Positions 56,561-64,000 of a DNA stretch of 64,000 nucleotides are shown here, piece by piece. Origin of the DNA: Cupriavidus sp. MP-37. Lineage in GTDB: Bacteria > Pseudomonadota > Gammaproteobacteria > Burkholderiales > Burkholderiaceae. The notes under the pieces were generated by a model that was given only the letters and a program-made list of their open reading frames with translations, did not search any database and had not been told where the DNA came from. The position numbers and the translations under genes are program-made. Positions within the stretch are counted from its first letter, which is position 1; every line of letters starts with the position of its first letter. The stretch spans positions 3,061,001-3,125,000 of the forward strand of contig NZ_CP085344.1 of assembly GCF_020618415.1 (NCBI RefSeq), given 5' to 3'.

Positions 56561-57869
56561 GCTGAACGTACTGGTCGTCGAAGACGATGCCGACGTGCGC
56601 TTGGGTTGCGAGCAGGCGCTGCGCCTGGAGGGCATTGCCACGCGCGGCGTGGGCAGCGCCGAAGCCGCGCTGCGCGAGGCCGGCCCGGGCTACGCCGGCG
56701 TGGTGGTCAGCGACATCCGCCTGCCCGGCCAGGACGGCATGGCGCTGCTGGCGCAATTGCGCGCGCGCGACCCCGCGCTGCCGGTGATCATGATCACCGG
56801 CCACGGCGATGTGGGACTGGCGGTGCAGGCGATGAAGCAAGGCGCCTACGACTTCCTGGAAAAACCGTTCTCGCCCGAGCAGCTGGTCGACGCCACCCGC
56901 CGCGCGCTCGAACAGCGCCGGCTCGCGCTCGAAGTATCAGAACTGCGAGAACGGCTGGCCGGCCGCGAGAAACTCGAGACCCGGCTGATCGGCCATTCGC
57001 CCGCGGTCGAACGGCTGCGGCGCCTGATCGCGGACCTGGCCGGCACCGACGCCAACGTGCTGATCCACGGCGAGACCGGCACCGGCAAGGAACTGGTCGC
57101 GCGCTGCCTGCACGAGGCCAGCCAGCGCCACGCGCGCAACTTTGTCGCGATCAACTGCGGCGGCCTGCCCGAGCAGCTGTTCGAAAGCGAGATCTTCGGC
57201 CACGAGGCCGGCTCCTTCACCGGCGCCGCGCGCCGCCGCATCGGCAAGATCGAGCATGCCGAAGGCGGCACGCTGTTTCTCGACGAGATCGAGAGCATGC
57301 CGATGCCGCTGCAGATCAAGCTGCTGCGGGTGCTGCAGGAACGCGTGGTGGAGCGCCTGGGCTCGAACCAGCCGGTGCCGGTCAATACCCGCGTGGTGGC
57401 CGCCACCAAGGCCGACCTGCGCGCGCTGTCCGATGCCGGCCAGTTCCGCGCCGACCTGTACTACCGCCTCAACGTGATCACGCTGGAGCTGCCGCCGCTG
57501 CGCGAACGGCGCGAGGACGTGCCGGCGTTGTTTGAACATTTCGTCGCGCAGGCCGCGTTGCGCTTCGAGCGCGATGCGGTGCCGGCCACGCCGGCGGAAC
57601 TGTCGGCGCTGGTGGCCTACCCGTGGCCGGGCAATGTGCGCGAGCTGCGCAACCTGGCCGAGCGCCACGTGCTGGGGCTGGGCTGCAACCCCGGCCAGGG
57701 CGCCACCGCGCCCGAGGCCATGCCGCTGGCGCAAGCCGTCGAGCAGTTCGAGCGCGCGCTGATTGCCGACGCCATGCGCCGCCACGATGGCAACCTGAGC
57801 CGCGCCAGCGAAGCGCTGGGCGTGGCCAAGACCACGCTGTTCGACAAGGTGCGCAAGTACGGATTGTGA
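56550..57869 (+). CDS. dctD: C4-dicarboxylate response regulator DctD (sigma-54 activator)
   Basis: A 439-residue response regulator. The receiver domain has VVEDDADVR, phosphoacceptor Asp in VVSDIRLPGQDG, and the Lys in FLEKPFSPEQL. The AAA+ domain has Walker A GETGTGKE, TLFLDEIESMP and the sigma-54 contact loop as GSFTGA at 221-226 in place of GAFTGA. The C-terminal Fis-type helix-turn-helix is GNLSRASEALGVAKTTLFDKVRKYGL. ATG 56550 is preferred over ATG 56541 because AGGA is at good distance; the gene overlaps dctB by 11 bases. It should bind the two CGGTTTCCCGAAC sites and activate dctA. Confidence 0.96.
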   Translation: MPAELNVLVVEDDADVRLGCEQALRLEGIATRGVGSAEAALREAGPGYAGVVVSDIRLPGQDGMALLAQLRARDPALPVIMITGHGDVGLAVQAMKQGAYDFLEKPFSPEQLVDATRRALEQRRLALEVSELRERLAGREKLETRLIGHSPAVERLRRLIADLAGTDANVLIHGETGTGKELVARCLHEASQRHARNFVAINCGGLPEQLFESEIFGHEAGSFTGAARRRIGKIEHAEGGTLFLDEIESMPMPLQIKLLRVLQERVVERLGSNQPVPVNTRVVAATKADLRALSDAGQFRADLYYRLNVITLELPPLRERREDVPALFEHFVAQAALRFERDAVPATPAELSALVAYPWPGNVRELRNLAERHVLGLGCNPGQGATAPEAMPLAQAVEQFERALIADAMRRHDGNLSRASEALGVAKTTLFDKVRKYGL

Positions 57870-58355
57870 AACTGGCGGTAACGCGGTGTTTGAAGCGGTA
57901 CCGGGAATCGGAACCGTTTGCGCGGAAACGTTACGTGGAACTGTGAAGCGCCCGCTGAATTCAGCACGCGCTGCAAACATTGCAGTCATGGGAACCATGA
58001 CGACGCTGGCAGGTCTGCACTGACAACCCTGTTGTCATCACAATGCACTCAATGTGCGTTAAGAAACAAAAGCCCCGCAGATTTATGTTTTTTCCTACAG
58101 ATACTTTGTCGTTTGCGGCATATTATTAGCTTCCAGCAAATCCGGCATGAAGACATCCCATACATTGGGATCGCGCTGCGCTTGCTGGAAATGCAGAAAA
58201 GATCAAAACAACCACAAAAAGCAGCCTGGCCGGCGGGGGAGCGGGCCGGGCACACAGGGTCAGTCAACTGTTGGCAGTGACAATCGCGCGGCGCCAGTGC
58301 CAGGGGCCGCGTGCGCCATGACGGCGCGACTGCCATATGGACTACGGGTGATGGG
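57870..58355. other. Palindrome-dense, AT-rich leader region between dctD and HTH gene
   Basis: No gene. It contains a chain of perfect short palindromes: CTGCAA/TTGCAG (57971-57985), GTCATGG/CCATGAC (57985-58001), TGACAAC/GTTGTCA (58021-58037), each with a 3-base centre. A nested pair follows: TTCCAGCAA (58131) with TTGCTGGAA (58190) around ATCCCA/TGGGAT (58155-58171). The part 58060-58230 is clearly less GC-rich than the neighbourhood. It likely carries the promoter and a structured leader of the following gene. Confidence 0.65.
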
Positions 58356-58952
58356 ATGAAACTTGATCCGGCACTGGCTGAAAAGCCTTACTACAGCACG
58401 CGTACAGCGGCAAAACTGCTCAACGTCTCACTGGGCACGGTCCAGAAGATGGTCGAGCGCGGCGAACTCGGGGCCTGGAAGACCAACGGCGGCCACCGGC
58501 GCATCCACAAGGAAACCGTGCATCGCCTGCTGGCGACGCGCATCGGGCCCGAGTCGGCATCGCCGCACGGGCTGGACCTGGTGGTGTTCCACCCCAACCA
58601 CCAGGAGGCACAGCGCATCCACAGCCAGCTCGGCAAATGGGGGCTGCCGCTCAAGAGCGTGGTGGTCGACGATGTGCTCGACACCGTCATCACCTCGGTC
58701 AGCGAGCATCCGCGCGTGGTGCTGTACTACGTCGACGAGCTCAACGACGCCGAGTCGGCCACGGTCGAGAAGCTGCAGAACTTCTTTGCCAGCCAGCACG
58801 TGATCTTCGCAGTGATCACCAACCGCCAGGCCTATGACGGCGTGGCCGATGCGCTCCAGCACTGGGGCATCATGGTGTTCCTGAAGACGCCCTCGCTCGA
58901 AGAGGTCAAGGGCTTCCTGCGGGCGCAGCTGATGATGGGCCGCGCCGCCTGA
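58356..58952 (+). CDS. Excisionase/MerR-like HTH protein fused to a receiver-like domain
   Basis: A 198-residue DNA-binding protein. Residues about 10-60 are a HTH_17-type winged helix (YYSTRTAAKLLNVSLGTVQKMVERGELGAWKTNGGHRRI). Residues 70-195 form an alternating alpha/beta domain (GLDLVVFHPNHQEAQRIHSQLGKWGL, VVLYYVDELNDAE, VIFAVITNRQAYDG, GIMVFLKTPSLEEVKGFLRAQL) that reads like a receiver fold without the usual acidic pair. The KTP near the end sits where receivers have the conserved Lys. It is probably a regulator with non-phosphate input. ATG 58356 follows GGTGATGGG. Its target is unknown. Confidence 0.82.
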   Translation: MKLDPALAEKPYYSTRTAAKLLNVSLGTVQKMVERGELGAWKTNGGHRRIHKETVHRLLATRIGPESASPHGLDLVVFHPNHQEAQRIHSQLGKWGLPLKSVVVDDVLDTVITSVSEHPRVVLYYVDELNDAESATVEKLQNFFASQHVIFAVITNRQAYDGVADALQHWGIMVFLKTPSLEEVKGFLRAQLMMGRAA

Positions 58953-58968
58953 AGCCTCAGGTCACGCT

Positions 58969-60054
58969 TCAGGCCACGGCCGCCGGCCGTGGCAGTGGCC
59001 GCCCGGCGCCGCCGCCGTCGGCCTGCGCCAGCATCCAGCCGTACAGGTTGCGCGGGTCGGGCGGCATCGCCACCAGTTCCACCGCCGTGCCGGCACGGTG
59101 CGCCTGCGCCGCGGCGTAGAGCCAGCGCAGCGCGGCATAGTCTTCCAGCGCAAATCCCACCGAATCAAACACGGTCACCTCGTCCGCCGCGGCGCGGCCG
59201 GGCGCATGGCCGGCCAGCACCTGCCACAACTCGGTCACGGGCGCGTCGGCAGGCAGCTGCTGGATCTCGCCCTCGATGCGGGTCTGCGGTTCGTACTCCA
59301 CCACGATGCGCGCGCGGCGCAGGATCTCGGCATGCAGCTCGGTCTTGCCCGGGCAATCGCCGCCGACCGCGTTCAGGTGCATGCCGGGCCGCACCATGTC
59401 GGGCGTCAGGATGGTCGCGCGGGTCTTGTCGGCGGTGACGGTCGAGACGATGTCGGCGCCGGCCAGCGCGGCCCCGACCGAATCGGCGCGCCGGATGGCA
59501 AGGCCGGGCACGGCGGCAAGATTGCGCATCAGCCGCGCGGTGGCGGCGGGGTCGATGTCATAGGCGGCGATCTCGCGCACGCCCAGCATCGCGTGGAAGG
59601 CCAGCACTTGGAATTCCGCCTGCGCACCATTGCCGATCAGCGCCATGGTGGCCGCGCCCGGCCGCGCCATGGCGCGCGCCGCCAGCGCCGAGGTGGCCGC
59701 GGTGCGCAGCGCGGTGGCCAGCGTCAGGTCCGCCAGCATCAGCGGGAAGCCGGTTTCGACCTCGGCCAGCAGGCCGCACGCCATTACCGTCGGCATGCCG
59801 TGCTGCGCATTGCGCGGATGGCCGTTGACGTACTTGAACGCATACTGGCTGCCGTCGCTGACCGGCATCAGCTCGATCACGCCGCGCGCCGAATGGCTGG
59901 CCAGCCGCGCGGACTTGTCGAAATCGGCCCAGCGCGCGAACGCCTGGCGCACCTGCGCGGCCAGGTCGACGATGGCGGCCTGCGGGCCGATCGCGGCCAC
60001 CAGCCGGGCGACCTCGGCCGCGTCGAGAAACAATGTTCGGACGGTGTTCTTCAT
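58969..60054 (-). CDS. Ornithine cyclodeaminase-family protein
   Basis: A 361-residue NAD-dependent enzyme that, in true family members, converts ornithine to proline and ammonia in one step. Sequence features are ELMPVSDGSQYAFKYVNGHPRNAQHGMPTVMACGLL, the cofactor loop ALIGNGAQAEFQVLAF, AADIVSTVTADKTRA-like sequence (GADIVSTVTADKT) and HLNAVGGDCPGKTELHAEIL. The last motif is of the ornithine cyclodeaminase branch rather than alanine dehydrogenase. It follows an arginine dihydrolase-like gene by 36 bases, so the substrate ornithine fits well. ATG 60054 follows GGGAGAG. Confidence 0.9.
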   Translation of the reverse strand: MKNTVRTLFLDAAEVARLVAAIGPQAAIVDLAAQVRQAFARWADFDKSARLASHSARGVIELMPVSDGSQYAFKYVNGHPRNAQHGMPTVMACGLLAEVETGFPLMLADLTLATALRTAATSALAARAMARPGAATMALIGNGAQAEFQVLAFHAMLGVREIAAYDIDPAATARLMRNLAAVPGLAIRRADSVGAALAGADIVSTVTADKTRATILTPDMVRPGMHLNAVGGDCPGKTELHAEILRRARIVVEYEPQTRIEGEIQQLPADAPVTELWQVLAGHAPGRAAADEVTVFDSVGFALEDYAALRWLYAAAQAHRAGTAVELVAMPPDPRNLYGWMLAQADGGGAGRPLPRPAAVA

Positions 60055-60090
60055 GACCCTCTCCCTGGCTGTTCCTGCCCTGCCCTGCGC

Positions 60091-60969
60091 TCAGGCGGCC
60101 GCCGCGGCGAGGCCGCGTCCGCTGCTGCGGTCCAGCCGCAGGGTCATGCAATAGGCGCCGCCGCCCGACAGCATGTACGGCGACAGGTCGACCTCATGCA
60201 GCTGGTAGCCGCGCCGTCCAAGTTCGGTGCGCAGATGCGGCGTGGTGCGGGTCATCACCACCTGGTCGTCGAGGTTGACGGCATTGACGCTGAAATGGCG
60301 CAGGTCGTCGGCGCTGGCCTCGATGCGCAGCCGCGCCGGCACGCGCGCGCGCAGCTCGCGCAGCGCCGCTGTGCTGAACGCCGGCGGGTAGTACAGCACC
60401 TCGCCGCCCGACAGCGGGCAGAAGCACACGTCGAGGTGGTAGCTCTGCTCGGTGGCCAGCTCCAGTGGCACCACGTCCTTGCCGAAATAGCGCGACACCG
60501 CCAGCGCCGCCTCGTGCGAAGAACGCGGCCCGAACCCGGCCCAGAAATGCCCGCGGCCCGCGTCCCAGATACAGTCGCCGGCGCCTTCCTGGTAGCAGCC
60601 TTCCGGCAGCAGCGCGACTTCGTCGAGCAGCCCCCGCGCGCACAGCTTGCCGAAGATGTCGGCGAACGGCGCTTCCTCGCCGCGGCGCTGCGGATAGCGG
60701 AAGCGCGCCAGCAAGGCGCGCCCGTCGAGCACCACGGCGGCATTGGCCGGGAACACCATGTCCGGCAGCCCGGGCGCGCCGGGCGCCACCTCCACGGCGA
60801 AGCCCGCGCGGCCGAGCGCGTCGCGCAACGCCTGGAACGACTGCATCGCATTGCGGTGCATGCCGTGCGGATCGCGCGCCCAGGCGGCCGGGTCCATCCA
60901 CGGATTGATGCTGTAGGACACGTCGTAGAAGGTCGGCTCGACTAGCAGGATGGTCGGGGTCTGGATCAC
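60091..60969 (-). CDS. Arginine dihydrolase/DDAH-like guanidine-hydrolysing enzyme
   Basis: A 292-residue beta/alpha-propeller enzyme of the amidinotransferase superfamily. The likely catalytic residues are Cys near the C-terminus (SGGGAYCMTLRL), His in YHLDVCFCPL and acids in EGAGDCIWD. The N-terminal YDVSYSINPWMDP and PGLPDMVFPANAAVVLDG match the arginine dihydrolase (ArgZ/AgrE) group, whose Asn residues in these motifs help release both ammonia groups of arginine. GTG 60969 has CAGGAG five bases upstream and is preferred to ATG 60987. A dimethylargininase role cannot be excluded. It is cotranscribed with the cyclodeaminase and divergent from an Lrp gene. Confidence 0.87.
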   Translation of the reverse strand: MIQTPTILLVEPTFYDVSYSINPWMDPAAWARDPHGMHRNAMQSFQALRDALGRAGFAVEVAPGAPGLPDMVFPANAAVVLDGRALLARFRYPQRRGEEAPFADIFGKLCARGLLDEVALLPEGCYQEGAGDCIWDAGRGHFWAGFGPRSSHEAALAVSRYFGKDVVPLELATEQSYHLDVCFCPLSGGEVLYYPPAFSTAALRELRARVPARLRIEASADDLRHFSVNAVNLDDQVVMTRTTPHLRTELGRRGYQLHEVDLSPYMLSGGGAYCMTLRLDRSSGRGLAAAAA

Positions 60970-61164
60970 GGCGGCTCCTGGTTGCATGGCGGGGCGACGG
61001 GCTTCCGTTTGGGAAATCCATCCGTCGATTGAATTCTGGTGCAAGCCCGCGTTAGCCAAAAGCCAGCAAACTGCCCGCTTTGCGCCTACCATTGTTCAAA
61101 ACGCCAGGTTCCGCTGTCGTTTTGCCAATCGCCCCAGCCCGCCCCCGACCCGCACTTACCGCCC

Positions 61165-61584
61165 ATGGATGCCACCGACCAGCAACTGATTGCCCTCCTG
61201 CGCGACAACGCGCGCACCCCGGTGACGGCATTGGCGCAAGCGCTGCGGGTGTCGCGCGCGACCGTGCAGAACCGTATCGACAAACTGGAACAGGAAGGGG
61301 TGATCGTCGGCTACACCGTGCGCCTGCGGCCCGAGGCCGAGGCGCACCGCATCCGCGCCTGGATGACGGTCGCGGTCGAAGGCAACAAGACCCGCGCCGT
61401 GCTGCAGGCGCTGCGCGGCGAGCCCCACGTGCAGGCGCTGCACACCACCAACGGCCGCTGGGACATCATCGCCGAGCTGCGCGCCGAGACGCTCGAGGCT
61501 TTCGATCGCGCGCTCGACCGGATCCGGCTGATCGACGGCATCAGCGCCACCGAGACCAGCATCCTGCTGTCGACCTACAAGTAG
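61165..61584 (+). CDS. Lrp/AsnC-family transcriptional regulator
   Basis: A 139-residue regulator. The N-terminal helix-turn-helix (DATDQQLIALLRDNARTPVTALAQALRVSRATVQNRIDKLEQEGVIVGYTVRL) is followed by a RAM effector domain (IRAWMTVAVEGNKTRAVLQALRGEPHVQALHTTNGRWDIIAELRAETLEAFDRALDRI). ATG 61165 begins the domain; the longer frame upstream is not conserved-looking. It is divergent from the arginine dihydrolase-like and cyclodeaminase genes with a 195-base gap, so local amino-acid-responsive control of that pair is likely. Confidence 0.93.
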   Translation: MDATDQQLIALLRDNARTPVTALAQALRVSRATVQNRIDKLEQEGVIVGYTVRLRPEAEAHRIRAWMTVAVEGNKTRAVLQALRGEPHVQALHTTNGRWDIIAELRAETLEAFDRALDRIRLIDGISATETSILLSTYK

Positions 61585-61591
61585 GCAGGGC

Positions 61592-63349
61592 TCAGGCCGC
61601 GGCGCGGCCGCGCAGGCGCTCGCGCCGCGACTCTTCGTGGAACACGCTGCCGCTGGGACGCAGCAGGTCGCGCAGCGACACGATGCCGGCCAGGCGCATG
61701 GTTTCCACGCTTTCCACCACCGGCAGGCGCGCCACGCTCAGCGCCGCCATGCTGCCGGCGGCGGCGCGCGCGGTCTGGCCCGGCAGCAGTACGTGCGCGG
61801 GCGCGCTCAGCAGGTCGCGGCAACGCATGCCGGGCGGCACCTCGCCCGCGGCCAGGGCACGGATCGCCGTGCGTTCCAGCATGCCGAGCACGCGGCCATC
61901 GGACACCACCGGGTAGGCGCGATGCGCTGCGTGTTCGCCGAAATAGCGCACCATCGCGTCCGCGACCGGCAGGTCAGCGTCGATCGCCACCACCTCGCGC
62001 GTCATCAGTTCGTCCACATGGGCGCGCTCGAGCGGATCGACACTGTATTCGCGGTAGATATGCAGGCCGCGCCGGGCGATTTTCTCGGTCATGATCGAGC
62101 GCTTCATCGCCAGCACCGAGAAACCGTACGCCACCGCGGTGGTCAGCAACAGCGGCAGCAGCGCCTGCGTGTCGTGGGTAAGCCCGAAGGCGAAGACGAT
62201 GGCGGTCAACGGCGCGCCCAGCACGCTGCCCAGCACCCCGGCCATGCACACCAGCGCCCACAGCTGCGGCGAACCACCCGGCAGCCACGGCGCCAGCACC
62301 ACGCCCAGCCCCGCGCCCAGCATCAGCAGCGGCGCCAGCACGCCGCCGGAAGTGCCCGAACCCAGCGCGGCGATCCAGATCACGGCCTTGACCGCCAGCA
62401 GCGCCAGCGCGATCTCGATGGCGATGCGGTTGTTCAGCAGGTCGCCGATCACGTCATAGCCCACGCCCAGCGCGCGCGGCTCGAAATACCCGCCGATGCC
62501 GACCACCAGCCCGCCCAGCGCCGGCCACCACATCCAGTGCAGCGGCAGGCGCGCGAACGCGTCTTCGGTGCGGTACAGCGCCAGCGTCAGCCCGGCGCCC
62601 AGCACGCCGCACAGCAGGCCGGCCAGCACGCACGACAGCAGCGCCGGCGTGCCCGCCGCCGCGGTCTGCAGCGGAAACAGCGGACCGGCCTCGAACAGCA
62701 GCGGGCGCAGGAACCCGGCCACCGCGCACGCCAGCGCCACCGGCAGCAAGCTACGCGGGCGCAGTTCGAACAGCAGCAGTTCCACCGCCAGCAGCACCGC
62801 CGCCACCGGGGTGCCGAAGATCGCAGTCATGCCGGCGCACGCGCCCGCGACCAGCAGCGCCTTGCGCTCGCCCGCGGTCAGGTGCAGGTACTGCGCCAGC
62901 AGCGACGCCAGCGAGCCCCCGGTCATGATGATCGGCCCTTCGGCGCCGAACGGCCCGCCGCTGCCGATCACGATCCCCGACGACAGCGGCTTGAGCACCG
63001 CCACCCGCGGCGACATCTTGCTCTTGCCGAACAGCACCGCCTCGATCGCCTCGGGAATGCCGTGGCCGCGGATCTTGTCGCTGCCATAGCGGGCCATCAG
63101 GCCGACGATCAGTCCGCCCACCACCGGCACCGCGATCACCCACGCACCCAGCGCATGGCCCGCCGGCGAGCGCTCCGCCAGCGACAGCGTCTGGTAGAAA
63201 AACAGGTTGGTGAAAAAGCGGATCAGGTTCACCAGCACGTCCGCAGCCACCGTGCTGAGCGCGCCGATGCCCAGCGCGATGACCGATAGCAGCAGCAGGC
63301 GGCGGTTGACGGCATAGTCGCGTTTTTCGACCGGCATGACAGACGACAT
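61592..63349 (-). CDS. ClC-family chloride channel/antiporter with CBS pair
   Basis: A 585-residue membrane protein. The ClC core (to about residue 430) holds GHGIPEAIEAV, GSGGPFGAEGPIIMTGG (gating Glu in AEGP, where E. coli has REGP), and GTSGGVLAPLLMLGA. Two CBS domains follow (MTREVVAIDADLPVADAMVRYF and DLLSAPAHVLLPGQTARAAAGSM), which usually sense adenine nucleotides. ATG 63349 has GGAG nine bases upstream. It is divergent from an HPP-family gene with a shared palindrome between them. Ion selectivity and direction are not clear. Confidence 0.93.
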   Translation of the reverse strand: MSSVMPVEKRDYAVNRRLLLLSVIALGIGALSTVAADVLVNLIRFFTNLFFYQTLSLAERSPAGHALGAWVIAVPVVGGLIVGLMARYGSDKIRGHGIPEAIEAVLFGKSKMSPRVAVLKPLSSGIVIGSGGPFGAEGPIIMTGGSLASLLAQYLHLTAGERKALLVAGACAGMTAIFGTPVAAVLLAVELLLFELRPRSLLPVALACAVAGFLRPLLFEAGPLFPLQTAAAGTPALLSCVLAGLLCGVLGAGLTLALYRTEDAFARLPLHWMWWPALGGLVVGIGGYFEPRALGVGYDVIGDLLNNRIAIEIALALLAVKAVIWIAALGSGTSGGVLAPLLMLGAGLGVVLAPWLPGGSPQLWALVCMAGVLGSVLGAPLTAIVFAFGLTHDTQALLPLLLTTAVAYGFSVLAMKRSIMTEKIARRGLHIYREYSVDPLERAHVDELMTREVVAIDADLPVADAMVRYFGEHAAHRAYPVVSDGRVLGMLERTAIRALAAGEVPPGMRCRDLLSAPAHVLLPGQTARAAAGSMAALSVARLPVVESVETMRLAGIVSLRDLLRPSGSVFHEESRRERLRGRAAA

Positions 63350-63441
63350 TGGTGAGGACTCCTGGCTGGTGGGCGTGCTGGCACGCTCTTGTGCGGTGCG
63401 GCATGCCCCAGAAGCGGGATGCGCTGCACCAAAGGCGGCCA

Positions 63442-63464
63442 AATATATCACCCCGTGATATATT
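63442..63464. promoter_or_regulatory. Perfect 23-base palindrome between ClC and HPP genes
   Basis: AATATATCAC, three bases CCC, GTGATATATT: a perfect 10-base inverted repeat. It is AT-rich in a GC-rich gap and placed centrally between two divergent starts (63349 and 63500), as expected for a shared operator. The binding regulator is unknown. Confidence 0.7.
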
Positions 63465-63499
63465 ACGCGCACCATTCCAAAGCGCCCCCCGTCCCGAGA

Positions 63500-64000
63500 A
63501 TGCCAACCGCCCCCGTCTCCGCCCTGGCGCATAACGCCCGTGCCTGGCTGCGCACATTTGTTCCGTTACCCGTCGCCGCCAGCCGCAAGGAGCGCCTCAA
63601 GAGCTGCTTCGGCGCCCTGCTGGGGCTGCTTTGCACCGAATGGATCAGCCACCAAACGCTGGGCGGCTTCAATCCCTGGTTCGTCGCGCCAATGGGCGCC
63701 TCGGCGGTGCTGCTGTTCGCAGTGCCGTCCTCGCCACTGGCGCAGCCTTGGTCAATCATCGGCGGCAACCTGATCGCAGGGGTGGTCGGGGTAGCCTGCG
63801 CGCGCTGGATCCCCGACCCCGGCCTCGCCGCCGCCGTCGCGGTAGCCGTCGCCATCGCCCTGATGTTCCAGTTCCATTGCGTGCACCCGCCCAGCGGCGC
63901 GGTGGCCATCACCGCGGTCTTCGGCGGGCCCGCCGTCAGTGCGCTGGGCTTCGGCTTCGTGGCGGTGCCGGTGCTGTTCAATTCGATGCTGCTGCTGATG
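63500..64000 (+). CDS. HPP-family membrane protein, N-terminal part (cut by window edge)
   Basis: The first 167 codons are visible and the gene runs off the right edge. The HPP signature is clear: GGFNPWFVAPMGASAVLLFAVPSSPLAQPWSIIGGNLI followed by FQFHCVHPPSGAVAITAVFGG. Four or more membrane helices lie in the visible part. HPP proteins are integral membrane proteins, some reported to move nitrite in chloroplasts and cyanobacteria. Many bacterial forms carry C-terminal CBS domains, which cannot be checked here. ATG 63500 follows CCCGAGA. It is divergent from the ClC gene. Confidence 0.9.
   Translation, partial: MPTAPVSALAHNARAWLRTFVPLPVAASRKERLKSCFGALLGLLCTEWISHQTLGGFNPWFVAPMGASAVLLFAVPSSPLAQPWSIIGGNLIAGVVGVACARWIPDPGLAAAVAVAVAIALMFQFHCVHPPSGAVAITAVFGGPAVSALGFGFVAVPVLFNSMLLLM

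Noticed and set aside
57918..58280. Plus-strand frame across the palindrome-rich gap
   Set aside because: Frame crosses AT-rich hairpin region, no ribosome site, not protein-like.

Overview
The window is GC-rich and densely coding, with betaproteobacterial gene content: a Pil-Chp chemosensory cluster beside rubredoxin and hemL, a full Tad locus, CIRCE-controlled groESL, hutU/hutG and dctA-dctB-dctD. Gene content and protein style point to Burkholderiales, most likely a Cupriavidus/Ralstonia main chromosome; this is a judgement from gene content, not from a database search. No rRNA, tRNA, CRISPR array, IS element or phage gene was found.

Layout. 1-6.0 kb (minus strand): pilG-pilH-pilI-pilJ-pilL, the signalling system for type IV pili, with pilL cut by the window edge. 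6.4-10.3 kb: rubredoxin, hemL, and a lemA plus two TPM-domain membrane-quality genes. 10.3-12.7 kb: a divergent MFS transporter/LysR pair. 12.7-19.6 kb: a surface-polysaccharide or glycosylation region with a VpsR/BerB-like sigma-54 activator, a methyltransferase, GtrA, GtrB and a large GT-C-like membrane protein, separated by unusually long non-coding stretches. 20.9-33.6 kb: a Tad/Flp pilus operon (two Flp pilins, prepilin peptidase, an AAA ATPase, CpaB, secretin, lipoprotein, TadG/E/F-like proteins, CpaE, CpaF, TadB, TadC) ending in a strong terminator. TadD is not seen.

33.8-43.7 kb: a metallophosphoesterase, groESL with sigma-70 promoter and perfect CIRCE, a small secreted protein, an ArsR-like regulator, an IorAB-type molybdenum hydroxylase, an acyltransferase, a diheme cytochrome c and a SnoaL-like protein. 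44.0-47.4 kb: a MASE1-PAS-GGDEF-EAL c-di-GMP enzyme. 47.5-52.5 kb: a partial histidine-utilisation cluster (hutC, hutU, transporter, hutG) with a HutC-type operator. 52.5-57.9 kb: dctA with a strong sigma-54 promoter and paired upstream sites, then dctBD, the two-component system expected to drive it. 58-64 kb: a HTH protein preceded by a palindrome-rich leader, an arginine dihydrolase-like/ornithine cyclodeaminase pair with a divergent Lrp regulator, and a ClC channel divergent from an HPP-family gene with a perfect palindrome between them.

The main integrated hypotheses are: (i) sigma-54 control of the Gtr-like glycosylation genes and the Flp pilin by the adjacent VpsR/BerB-like activator; (ii) a compact DctBD-sigma-54 switch at dctA with a 22-codon leader; (iii) a two-gene arginine-to-proline route at 59-61 kb; (iv) a structured, palindrome-dense segment at 57.97-58.19 kb.
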